Assembly (NCBI GenBank): GCA_016177145.1
Contig: JACOVV010000149.1
Span: forward strand, 1 to 9,425
DNA: 9,425 bases
Reading direction: 5' to 3'
Source: Candidatus Omnitrophota bacterium
Lineage (GTDB): Bacteria; Omnitrophota; Gorgyraeia; JACOVV01
Positions 1 through 5,994 of the stretch are shown piece by piece (the stretch's first letter is position 1; each line of letters starts with the position of its first letter). Under the pieces are notes generated by a model. The model ran no database searches. It was not told where the DNA came from and saw only the letters and a list, made by a program, of their open reading frames with translations. Both the position numbers and the translations under genes were made by a program.

Positions 1-315
1 GTCCATCCCCGCGCGATCATGAACGGCCCCTGCGGACAGCTAAAGGCGGACATAATCCATTATTCCTATCGTGATTTCTCCGATTTCCTTAAAAAGATGG
101 ACAACCATACCACGCGCGAGGCGAAAAAATGGGTGGAAACCGGCAGAAAAATGACTCTCGGCAAGGCGCTTTGGAGGACGGTGGACCGGTTTTTTAGGAC
201 GTACGTCGGGAAAAAAGGGCACAAAGACGGTGTCATTGGGCTGGTAGTGGCCGTGTTCGCGGGGTTTTATCAGATTCTGAGCTACGCGAAATATTGGGAA
301 ATGAAGAAACGGTAG
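1..315 (+). CDS. Glycosyltransferase family 2 (WaaE/KdtX-like), C-terminal part
   Basis: The 5' end lies outside the window. The frame is open from base 1 (V-H-P-R-A-I before the first internal Met at base 19), so the Met at 19 is not the real start. The 104 visible residues match the C-terminal part of WaaE/KdtX-type GT2 enzymes: a 'vHpR...G..g.LKaDIIHYSYRD' segment, then an amphipathic 'F.KKMDNHTTREAKKW' stretch, a basic 'GRKMTLGKALWRTVDRFFRTYV' segment, and a hydrophobic helix (VIGLVVAVFAGFYQILSYAKYWE) expected to contact the inner membrane. Family members usually transfer a sugar to the LPS core or a related glycan from the cytoplasmic face. The catalytic DxD half is not visible, so activity cannot be judged. 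The TAG stop (313-315) is the first TAG of the adjoining GTAGGGGCA repeat, so the end of this gene is set by that element. The family is fairly sure; the sugar and acceptor are unknown. Confidence 0.75.
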   Translation, partial: VHPRAIMNGPCGQLKADIIHYSYRDFSDFLKKMDNHTTREAKKWVETGRKMTLGKALWRTVDRFFRTYVGKKGHKDGVIGLVVAVFAGFYQILSYAKYWEMKKR

Positions 316-337
316 GGGCAGGCCTCGTGCCTGCCCG
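312..337 (+). repeat. Hairpin repeat unit A
   Basis: The head GTAGGGG is followed by the perfect inverted repeat GGGCAGGC (316-323) / GCCTGCCC (329-336) with a 5-nt CTCGT loop. The TAG in its head is the stop codon of the upstream glycosyltransferase. No U-tract follows the stem, so it is not a classical intrinsic terminator. Confidence 0.85.
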
Positions 338-347
338 AATGGGAGAT

Positions 348-378
348 TGTAGGGGCGGGTTTCAAACCCGTCCCTACA
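348..378. repeat. Hairpin repeat unit B (31-bp near-perfect palindrome)
   Basis: The arms at 348-362 and 364-378 are 15 nt each around a single central C (363). All pairs are Watson-Crick except one G-T at 355/371. The left arm begins TGTAGGGG and the right arm ends CCCTACA, so this unit carries the repeat head at both ends. Confidence 0.85.
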
Positions 379-380
379 AA

Positions 381-407
381 GGGCAACCACAGGGGGTTGC
401 CCCTACA
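381..407 (-). repeat. Hairpin repeat unit C (inverted orientation)
   Basis: The inverted repeat is GGGCAACC (381-388) / GGTTGCCC (395-402), followed by the reversed head CCCCTACA (400-407). Read on the minus strand it starts TGTAGGGGCAACC, the same layout as unit A but with different arm sequence. Its last base adjoins the AGGGG ribosome binding site of the next gene. Confidence 0.8.
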
Positions 408-411
408 GGGG
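407..411 (+). promoter_or_regulatory. Ribosome binding site that decides the epimerase start
   Basis: AGGGG lies five bases before the ATG at 417. It abuts the end of the palindromic repeat and supports 417 rather than 294 as the start. CCCC at 400-403, inside repeat unit C, could pair with GGGG at 408-411, so local structure may affect its accessibility (inference). Confidence 0.6.
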
Positions 412-416
412 TTAAC

Positions 417-1535
417 ATGAAAATTCTAGTGACAGGCGGCGCAGGGTTTATCGGATCGCATTTGGTCGATGAATTGGTTCGTTTAGGGCACAAAGTCCGC
501 GTGTTGGATTCTCTGGAGGAACAAGTGCATCAAGGCCGAAAACCGGAGTATCTCAATCCAGAAACCGAATATCTTTGGGGGGACGTTTGTCATTCTCAAA
601 AAATCACCCAGGCACTAAAAGGAATCGATGCTGTGTATCATTTGGCGGCGCAGGTAGGCGTGGGGCAATCCATGTATGAATTACAGCGTTACGTCCGGGA
701 TAATTCTCTGGGGACCGCCGTCCTATTGGAGACCCTTCTTAAACAAAAAAAGAAAATTCGTAAATTAGTAGTTGCTAGTTCCATGAGTATCTACGGCGAA
801 GGGATGTACGGCTGCAAAACATGCGGTCCGATTACTCCTAAAGAGCGTTCTCTAGACCAACTGCGACGGGCAGACTGGGAAATGCGTTGCCCGCAATGCG
901 GCAAAAGAGCGGCGCCTGCGCCGACTAGCGAGGAGAAACCGCTGTATTGTTCTTCCGTTTACGCCATTACCAAGAAAGACCAAGAGGAGCTTTGTCTTGT
1001 CTGGGGAAAGAGCTATCAGATCCCGACGGTGGCGCTCCGTTTCTTTAACGTGTATGGAACTCGCCAATCTCTGTCTAACCCCTACACGGGTGTGGCGGCT
1101 ATTTTTGCGTCGCGAATCAAGAACAATCGGCCGCCGATTATTTTCGAGGACGGGCTGCAAACGCGTGATTTTATCCATGTCAGCGATCTTGTCCAGGGGT
1201 TGGTTCTGGCGCTGGGGAATGAAAAAATGAATGGGGATGCTTTTAACCTGGGAACAGGAGAGCCCATCGCCGTCATGGATATCGCAAAGATTTTGTTGAA
1301 GATCTACCACAGGGAACTTCCTCTCAAGATCATGAACCAGTTTCGCGCAGGAGATATTCGTCATTGTTTTGCCGATGTGACCAAAATCCGCCGAGCGGGA
1401 TTTGTTCCTGGTGTCCGTTTCGAAGAAGGAATGCGTCAATTAGTTGAATGGAGCCATGGTATTAAGGCCAAAGATAAGGTAGAGCGTTCCACCCAGGAGC
1501 TTCAGAAACGGAACTTGGTATTTACAACGGTCTAG
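417..1535 (+). CDS. NAD-dependent nucleotide-sugar epimerase, extended SDR (dTDP-L-rhamnose 4-epimerase-like)
   Basis: This is a 372-residue cytoplasmic SDR expected to bind NAD(P) and epimerise or dehydrate an NDP-sugar for the glycosyltransferases downstream. Seen: the Rossmann glycine motif G7-x2-G10-x2-G13 directly after the Met; the acidic D31 after beta-2; 'HLAAQ' at 75-79; the 'SSMSIYGEG' strand at 121-129; the catalytic Y182-x3-K186 (YAITK); 'RFFNVYG'; and 'RDFIHVSDL' near the substrate site. Between the SxxxYG strand and the catalytic Tyr is an insert with C133-x2-C136 and C158-x2-C161, a zinc-ribbon-like arrangement. SDRs with a similar insert include, from memory, dTDP-L-rhamnose 4-epimerases of the WbiB type, which makes that the best specific guess. 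A general UDP-glucose/GlcNAc 4-epimerase is the alternative. The frame is open upstream to 294, but that stretch is translated repeat; MKILVTGGAGFIGS is the normal SDR N-terminus and AGGGG precedes it. Confidence 0.88.
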   Translation: MKILVTGGAGFIGSHLVDELVRLGHKVRVLDSLEEQVHQGRKPEYLNPETEYLWGDVCHSQKITQALKGIDAVYHLAAQVGVGQSMYELQRYVRDNSLGTAVLLETLLKQKKKIRKLVVASSMSIYGEGMYGCKTCGPITPKERSLDQLRRADWEMRCPQCGKRAAPAPTSEEKPLYCSSVYAITKKDQEELCLVWGKSYQIPTVALRFFNVYGTRQSLSNPYTGVAAIFASRIKNNRPPIIFEDGLQTRDFIHVSDLVQGLVLALGNEKMNGDAFNLGTGEPIAVMDIAKILLKIYHRELPLKIMNQFRAGDIRHCFADVTKIRRAGFVPGVRFEEGMRQLVEWSHGIKAKDKVERSTQELQKRNLVFTTV

Positions 1536-1554
1536 TCAACGTTCGGGATTTCCC

Positions 1555-2637
1555 ATGAGCGTCCAATGTGATTTGATTCTATTGACCTGGAACCATCTGG
1601 AGGTGACCCGGAGATGCCTGGGGTCTTTGTTCCAGCGCACGGATTTTCCGTGCCGCTTGATTTTGGTTGATAACGGAAGCGATCAAAAAGGGGTCATTGA
1701 GTATTTAAATGCCGTCAGACCGGACGGCCCCATTAAAAGCGTTGTCTTTTTGCGGAACGAAGAAGATCTCGGTTTCTCCAGAGGGATGAACCGAGGCCTC
1801 CGGTACGCTTTAGAACACCAGCCGGCAAGACACCTGTGCGTTATCAGCAATGATGTTGTCATGACGGATGGCTGGCTATCAGAGCTAATCCGGATTGCCG
1901 ATCGATTACCAGAGATCGGCCTGGTCAACCCCGTCAGCACCAATTTTGGTTTCTATCCTCCGAATGAAAATAAAATAAACGAATACGCGCTTCGGCTGAC
2001 TCGTCATGAAAAAGGAAAGTGGCAGGAGCTGGGCAGCTGCATTGGTTTCTGCTTCCTGATTAAAAGGGAAGTTCTGGAAGGAGTCGGTCTATTCGATGAA
2101 GTTTATGGGATGGCTTATTATGAAGACGCGGACCTGAGTAAACGGGCCCAGGCGGCAGGATATCTTTGTGCTCTGGCGCAGGGGAGTTATGTTTACCACG
2201 AGCAGGGGGAGTCTTTTGGCAAGCAGCAGCAAAAAAGCCAACTCTTTTTGAAGAATGAAAAAATTTTCTATAGCCGTTGGAATATGTCTGGTCCGGAAAG
2301 GATTTGCTGGATTCTGTGTGATAAACGGGATAAAGTCGACGCGTCTATTTTTAAAAAGATGCGCCTTCTCGCCAATCGGTTCAATAAAATCAAGGTGATT
2401 TACCAGGATCAGGCAATAGCGGAGAAAATTCCAAACCACTGGAATATCCAAAGTGTCTGTTTAGGAAAGACCCCTGCCCCCTTTTTTATAGGGGCATGGG
2501 GCTATCTCTTGCTGAAAAAAAAGAAATTCGACCGTATTTTTGTCGATAGGCCGGGTTTAATCGGGTTTCTAAAAAACAGTCAAAGGCGATATCAAAGGGA
2601 ACTGCAGCTAGATACCGCGGCTAGTCAGCCATGTTAG
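1555..2637 (+). CDS. Glycosyltransferase family 2 with extra C-terminal domain
   Basis: This 360-residue cytoplasmic or membrane-associated GT2 probably transfers a sugar (rhamnosyltransferase-like GT2s are the nearest type I recognise) to a growing glycan. Seen: the GT-A N-terminus 'LILLTWNHLEVTRRCLGSL' at 7-25; 'LILVDNGSDQ' at 35-44 (UDP/NDP binding); 'ISNDVV' at 97-102 in the DxD position; and 'LFDEVYGMAYYEDADLSKR' with E190-D191-x-D193 as the likely base region. The GT2 domain ends around residue 240. The remaining ~115 residues are not part of a normal GT2: residues 249-346 start with a beta strand (ICWILCDK), continue with a helix and 'IKVIYQD', and end with 'GYLLLKKKKFDRIFVD', which reads like the N-terminal Rossmann half of a GT-B enzyme. 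The gene starts 19 bases after the epimerase stop and overlaps the methyltransferase by 7 bases (ATGTTAG). Family certain, substrate unknown. Confidence 0.9.
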   Translation: MSVQCDLILLTWNHLEVTRRCLGSLFQRTDFPCRLILVDNGSDQKGVIEYLNAVRPDGPIKSVVFLRNEEDLGFSRGMNRGLRYALEHQPARHLCVISNDVVMTDGWLSELIRIADRLPEIGLVNPVSTNFGFYPPNENKINEYALRLTRHEKGKWQELGSCIGFCFLIKREVLEGVGLFDEVYGMAYYEDADLSKRAQAAGYLCALAQGSYVYHEQGESFGKQQQKSQLFLKNEKIFYSRWNMSGPERICWILCDKRDKVDASIFKKMRLLANRFNKIKVIYQDQAIAEKIPNHWNIQSVCLGKTPAPFFIGAWGYLLLKKKKFDRIFVDRPGLIGFLKNSQRRYQRELQLDTAASQPC

Positions 2638-3650
2638 AAACAGCCCAAAAACTCGTTACGGTGAATTGCCGCCTTTGCGGCGGAGGAGATCTCTTTTTTC
2701 TATTCGACAGCTATGACAGGGATATCGGCAAACAGGAAAAATTTCAATTAGTGCAATGCCGTTTATGCAAACTGGTGTTTCTGAATCCTCGCCCTGTTTT
2801 TGAAATGTTTCACCGCTATTACGATGCGGAGCGTTATTATCCTTATCAAATGGCGCCCCAAGCGCCCAGCGCCGGCCAAATCGCCGTCAAAGAAAAGCCA
2901 AAATCCGGACTCAAGAAAGCAGCGTGTGATCCGGCGAATCCGATAGGGTATTTTTATCTCAGCTATCTGGCGCAAACCAAAGGGGATTTTCACCGGATTA
3001 AAAAAGTTGTTCCTTCTCAAACACGATTGCTGGATATCGGGTGCGGCGCCGGCCAATTTTTGTTATCGGCGTTAAGGTATGGTTGGCGGGTCCAAGGGGT
3101 CGAGATGATGGAACAAGCTTGCCGCAAGGCGAAAGAGCTGGGGCTTTCCGTCTTTCAAGGGACCCTTCAACAGGCGCGTTTCCCGGACAAGAGTTTTGAT
3201 TTGGTTCGGTTGAGCCATGTTTTCGAACATCTGCCGGATCCGGGAGCTTCTTTGGTGGAAATCCGGCGTGTTCTCAGTGACGGCGGCAAAGTTCTGATCA
3301 CCGTCCCTAATTTTGGCGGTGTGATCGCCAGGATTTTTGGGAAATCATGGTGGTGTGTCGATTCTCCCAGACACCTCTATTTGTACACGCCAAAGACTCT
3401 GCGGCGCATTGCCGAGAAAGCCGGCTTCAAGATTATTTTTCAAAGGACCGCAACAGGCAACGATGGGATCCTGGCGTGCTTGGAATACTGGATGGAGCGG
3501 CGGAAAAGGCCCGGTTCTGGAGGGACGAAATTTCAATTTCATTCCGAGAAATTTCGCCGGTTCATCCAAAGAATTACACCGATGGTCTGCTGGGGTTTTG
3601 ATTGTGTCGGATTAGGGGATGGGCTCGAAATGACCCTGCAAAAGGAGTGA
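2631..3650 (+). CDS. Class I SAM-dependent methyltransferase with N-terminal CxxC/CxxC motif
   Basis: This is a 339-residue Methyltransf_23-type protein. Residues 13-46 carry C13-x2-C16 and C43-x2-C46, a likely zinc-binding knuckle followed by 'LVFLNPRP', as in many polysaccharide-cluster methyltransferases. The SAM motif I is L134-D-I-G-C-G-A-G141, followed by the acidic 'VEMM' at the end of beta-2. 'FDLVRLSHVFEHLPDP' is motif IV with the typical 'H..EH' and 'VLITVPNFGG' is the following strand. 'WWCVDSPRHLYLYTPKTL' is the C-terminal block common to this family and may help bind substrate. The expected role is methylation of a sugar or glycan terminus. The loop between the Cys motif and motif I (about 70-130) is long and basic. 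It overlaps the GT2 gene by 7 bases and is followed after 4 bases by the GT9 gene. The enzyme class is sure; the acceptor is unknown. Confidence 0.9.
   Translation: MLETAQKLVTVNCRLCGGGDLFFLFDSYDRDIGKQEKFQLVQCRLCKLVFLNPRPVFEMFHRYYDAERYYPYQMAPQAPSAGQIAVKEKPKSGLKKAACDPANPIGYFYLSYLAQTKGDFHRIKKVVPSQTRLLDIGCGAGQFLLSALRYGWRVQGVEMMEQACRKAKELGLSVFQGTLQQARFPDKSFDLVRLSHVFEHLPDPGASLVEIRRVLSDGGKVLITVPNFGGVIARIFGKSWWCVDSPRHLYLYTPKTLRRIAEKAGFKIIFQRTATGNDGILACLEYWMERRKRPGSGGTKFQFHSEKFRRFIQRITPMVCWGFDCVGLGDGLEMTLQKE
3642..3647 (+). promoter_or_regulatory. Strong ribosome binding site fixing the Jag_N-GT9 start
   Basis: AAGGAG lies 7 bases before ATG 3655 and inside the last codons of the methyltransferase. 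Good match and spacing show that the unusual N-terminal domain of the next gene is really translated and is not an artefact of over-extending the frame. Confidence 0.8.
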
Positions 3651-3654
3651 GGCA

Positions 3655-4752
3655 ATGAAGGCGGTTGAAGAGACAGGCAGGAGCGTAGAAGAAGCGGCTG
3701 GTAATGCCCTCAAGCGGCTGGGTGTTGGAATCGAAGAAGCCCGTATCACCATCGTTGAGTTTCCCCCGGCTCAGAAAAAAATTTTCTGTAAAACCCGGTT
3801 TAAAATCCGGGCGGTCAGTTTAAAAGAAAAAGTGCGTATTTATACCGGCCGGCTGGGACAGTACGGCGACATCATTATGTTTATCCCCGTCTTACGGCGG
3901 ATCAAAGAGCTTTATCCCAATTCGTCCATTACCTTTGCCATTGGAGAACCCTATCGGGACATCGCTCCGCTGATCGCCCGGGATCCGCGGGTTGACCGCG
4001 TCTTCATACCGGAATATTATTTTGATAAACCTGGAATTTCAAAGAAACTTCGCAAAAAATGGTTTTATCAAGAAGCCCAAGTGGATTGGCGGGGACCCAA
4101 AGAGATAGAAGAACAGTCTCGGCATGACTTGGTTTTGGAAACCAGACCTCCCTCAATCCATTTATGGTATCTGGATGGGCTGCACCATATCTGGCAAGAG
4201 GGGAAGAGCGTTGGGATTTATGATGTGTTTAATTGGCAGACAGATCTCTATCCAGCCCCAAGCGAAGACCCGGGAATTCAAGGGGATTATATGGTGATCC
4301 ATGCTTATCCCAGTTGGGAAAGAAAACGCTGGAGCTTGGAGAACTTCAACCGGCTGGCAAGCAAACTTTCTTCTCTGAGAATGCCCATCTATCAAATCGG
4401 CGGCAAAGGGGAACCGATGATCGAGGGGACACGATCCCTTTGCGGTTCTTTATCTTTGAATCAGGTGGCATTATTAATACAAAAAGCGAAACTCTTTATT
4501 GGCGGAGATTCCGGTCCTATTCATATCGCGGGGGCTTTTCACACGCCGACGGTGGGGATGTACAGCGGCGGTAACATCGTCTATCCGCAGGCGTTGACAT
4601 CGAGTTTCGAATACCCCGTAAACCCGAACGCCGTTTACCTGGAGGCCCCGTTTAATCAGCATTGTAATATTATTCCCGTAGAGGAAGTCTGCGAAGCGGC
4701 GGTCCAATTACTGGAGCGTCGTGTCCCATTGAAAACAAGAGTCAATCCTTGA
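3655..4752 (+). CDS. Glycosyltransferase family 9 (heptosyltransferase-like) with N-terminal Jag_N-like domain
   Basis: This is a 365-residue protein. Residues 1 to ~55 resemble a Jag_N domain: 'MKAVEETGRSVEEAAGNAL', 'KRLGVGIEEARITIVEF', then 'KKIFCKTRFKIRAV' in the place of the usual K-G-L/F-F-G-x-x-x-x-A-R-V-R-V end. Jag_N is known from the RNA-binding protein KhpB/Jag and other bacterial proteins, not as a standard part of GT9. From about residue 60 the GT9 fold begins: 'RIYTGRLGQYGDIIMFIPVL' (60-79), 'YPNSSITFAIGE', then the C-terminal donor-site block G283-G-D-S-G-P288 with 'IHIAGAFHTPTVGMYSG'. GT9 enzymes transfer heptose or related sugars from ADP/GDP donors to LPS-type acceptors in the cytoplasm. 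The GT9 part is ~305 residues, a little short for the family. It is 4 bases after the methyltransferase and shares TTGA with the next gene. The GT9 call is firm; the Jag_N call is by eye. Confidence 0.88.
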   Translation: MKAVEETGRSVEEAAGNALKRLGVGIEEARITIVEFPPAQKKIFCKTRFKIRAVSLKEKVRIYTGRLGQYGDIIMFIPVLRRIKELYPNSSITFAIGEPYRDIAPLIARDPRVDRVFIPEYYFDKPGISKKLRKKWFYQEAQVDWRGPKEIEEQSRHDLVLETRPPSIHLWYLDGLHHIWQEGKSVGIYDVFNWQTDLYPAPSEDPGIQGDYMVIHAYPSWERKRWSLENFNRLASKLSSLRMPIYQIGGKGEPMIEGTRSLCGSLSLNQVALLIQKAKLFIGGDSGPIHIAGAFHTPTVGMYSGGNIVYPQALTSSFEYPVNPNAVYLEAPFNQHCNIIPVEEVCEAAVQLLERRVPLKTRVNP

Positions 4753-5153
4753 ATCGTTGCCGGTGTTTTATTCTAGTCACTGAGAACTACAGGGGAGCGC
4801 GGCAGGCGGCGTTGGACTTATCTAACCGCGGCATTGCCGTTGATTTGTTGATTCAGGAGAAGATTTCCGCAGATGCCCTGGCGGTCATTTCTCCAAAGCC
4901 GTTGATTCAAATCCACGCCTGGACAAGAACGTGGTTTTTGCCATTAACGTTGCTAAGAATGATGACTCACGGCGTTGGGAAAATGGTCAAAGTGGTAACG
5001 ACCGATCACAAAACCTACGCCCGCTATCGTTGCCTGGAGAATATCCTAAAACACCAAACACTGCTTCTTCGTATGAAAGATAAACGATATGTTTTAAGCA
5101 AAGAGGGAAATAATGCCGACTGGGAAAATTGCTTTGGTTTATCGGGAAGCTGA
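4749..5153 (+). CDS. Small uncharacterised protein, possible stand-alone GT-B-like half-domain (copy 1)
   Basis: I do not recognise this 134-residue protein as a named family. It starts at TTG in a TTGA overlap with the GT9 stop; no ATG lies nearer the conserved N-terminus, and no good ribosome binding site is visible, so translational coupling is likely. Its N-terminus 'CFILVTENYRGARQAALDLSNRGIAVDLLI' reads as strand-helix-strand, like the start of many GT-B glycosyltransferases. A hydrophobic segment 'WFLPLTLLRMM' follows at 62-72, then 'KMVKVVTTDHKTYARYRCLENILK'. It aligns over most of its length with the partial protein at 9021-9425: 'LSNRGIAV' vs 'LSAKGIPV', and 'TYARYRCLENILK' vs '[13 protein letters not shown]'. 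The last 12 codons overlap the CgeB-like gene by 41 bases. A catalytic C-terminal half is absent, so an accessory or partner role is more likely than independent catalysis (inference). Confidence 0.65.
   Translation: MNRCRCFILVTENYRGARQAALDLSNRGIAVDLLIQEKISADALAVISPKPLIQIHAWTRTWFLPLTLLRMMTHGVGKMVKVVTTDHKTYARYRCLENILKHQTLLLRMKDKRYVLSKEGNNADWENCFGLSGS
5103..5107 (+). promoter_or_regulatory. Ribosome binding site inside the preceding gene
   Basis: GAGGG lies 5 bases before ATG 5113 and within the coding sequence of the small protein. It supports 5113, rather than the internal ATG at 5158, as the start of the CgeB-like gene and therefore the reality of the 41-base overlap. Confidence 0.65.
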
Positions 5154-5994
5154 ACAGATGACGGTCGGTGCATACTGGCGCCGGGCGTTTTTCTCACTGG
5201 GGTTTGAAGTCGTTCAACTAAACCCGGAAGAATTTCATCAGATTCCGCTACGGGCCGACTGGCTCATTCGTGTGGACGATGGCCGATACGCCGCAGACCC
5301 GCTGGAGAAGGTCATGAAAATAAAACAATTGCCGCCCTCGTGTTATTACGCCATCGATACTCATTTCCCGAGGTCGTTGGAGAAGAATGCGGCCATTGCC
5401 CAGTGTTACCAGCGTGTTTTTTGCGCGCAATATAACGGCGTAAGCCAATTGAAAAAGAAGGAAATTAAAGCGGAATGGCTGCCGCTGGCCTGTGATCCGG
5501 ATTTTCACAAGAAACAGCTTGTTGCCAAGAAATATGATATCGGATTCGTCGGTGGAGACCACCTGGACGGCCCCAGGAAATACATCTTACAGGAATTAAG
5601 GGAACGATACCCCGACAGTTATGTTGACCAAGCTCCTTCCGACCAGATGAGCCGCATCTACAGCAGCGCGAAGATTGGGATCAATCTCTCGGCGGCGGGG
5701 GATGTCAATATGCGTTTTTTCGAAATACTCGCTTGTGGAACGCTTCTCTTAACCGATAGAATAAAAGACAACGGACTGGAATATCTCGGATTTGAAGAGG
5801 AGAAGCACTACGTGGGTTACAGCTCTTTTAAAGAAATGTTCGATAAAATTCGATATTATCTCGATCACGAACAGGAACGCGAGACCATCGCGTCTACAGG
5901 ACATTTGCTGGTAAGAGAGCGTCACACCTACGCTGAAAGAATTAAAAAGGTATTATTGGATGTCTTGCCGGGACGGACATCAGGTGTTCTATGA
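5113..5994 (+). CDS. CgeB-like glycosyltransferase (GT-B fold)
   Basis: This is a 293-residue protein of the CgeB / 'spore maturation protein' glycosyltransferase type; such genes are common in polysaccharide clusters of non-sporulating bacteria and the name implies nothing about spores. Seen: N-terminal strand 'KIALVYREA' and 'LGFEVVQLNP'; 'ADWLIRVDDGRYAADP'; 'CYYAIDTHFPRS', matching the W/Y-x-x-D-x-H region of the family; 'AEWLPLACDPDFH' at the domain hinge; 'YDIGFVGGDHLDGPR' at the start of the second Rossmann domain; and the hallmark donor-site block M200-R-F-F-E-I-L-A-C-G209 followed by 'TLLLTD'. 'ADPDFH'-type hinge and 'R..FE..ACG' are the most diagnostic parts. The reaction is transfer of an NDP-activated sugar to an unknown acceptor in the cytoplasm. 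It overlaps the gene before by 41 bases and the gene after by 4 (ATGA), indicating translational coupling. Confidence 0.85.
   Translation: MPTGKIALVYREAEQMTVGAYWRRAFFSLGFEVVQLNPEEFHQIPLRADWLIRVDDGRYAADPLEKVMKIKQLPPSCYYAIDTHFPRSLEKNAAIAQCYQRVFCAQYNGVSQLKKKEIKAEWLPLACDPDFHKKQLVAKKYDIGFVGGDHLDGPRKYILQELRERYPDSYVDQAPSDQMSRIYSSAKIGINLSAAGDVNMRFFEILACGTLLLTDRIKDNGLEYLGFEEEKHYVGYSSFKEMFDKIRYYLDHEQERETIASTGHLLVRERHTYAERIKKVLLDVLPGRTSGVL

Larger units (their letters stand above)
312..407. repeat. Composite palindromic intergenic repeat with terminal inverted repeats (MITE/REP-like)
   Basis: This element fills practically the whole gap between the first two genes. Its ends form a perfect 9-bp inverted repeat, GTAGGGGCA at 312-320 and TGCCCCTAC at 398-406. 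Inside are three hairpin units: 316-336, 348-378 and 381-402. Each carries the same (T)GTAGGGGC head; the third unit is in reverse orientation. There is no coding capacity for a transposase. From memory, such GTAGGGGC..GCCCC units are dispersed in many uncultured bacterial genomes and are often mistranslated as GAGLVPAR / GGFQTRPY / GQPQGVAPT peptides. The structure is seen directly; that it moves or is copied in trans is inference. Confidence 0.85.

Noticed and set aside
312..407. CRISPR array or intrinsic terminator
   Set aside because: The units are not direct repeats with unique spacers but palindromes of differing arm sequence and orientation. No stem is followed by a T-run.
852..1439. 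195-codon open frame on the minus strand
   Set aside because: It lies fully antisense to the well-supported epimerase, has no recognisable motif and no ribosome binding site; its length follows from the codon bias of the sense gene.
2471..2501. GC-rich 10-bp hairpin (CCCCTGCCCC / GGGGCA-T-GGGG) as a terminator
   Set aside because: It is inside the GT2 coding region, the T-run is in the loop and not after the stem, and the reading frame continues intact.
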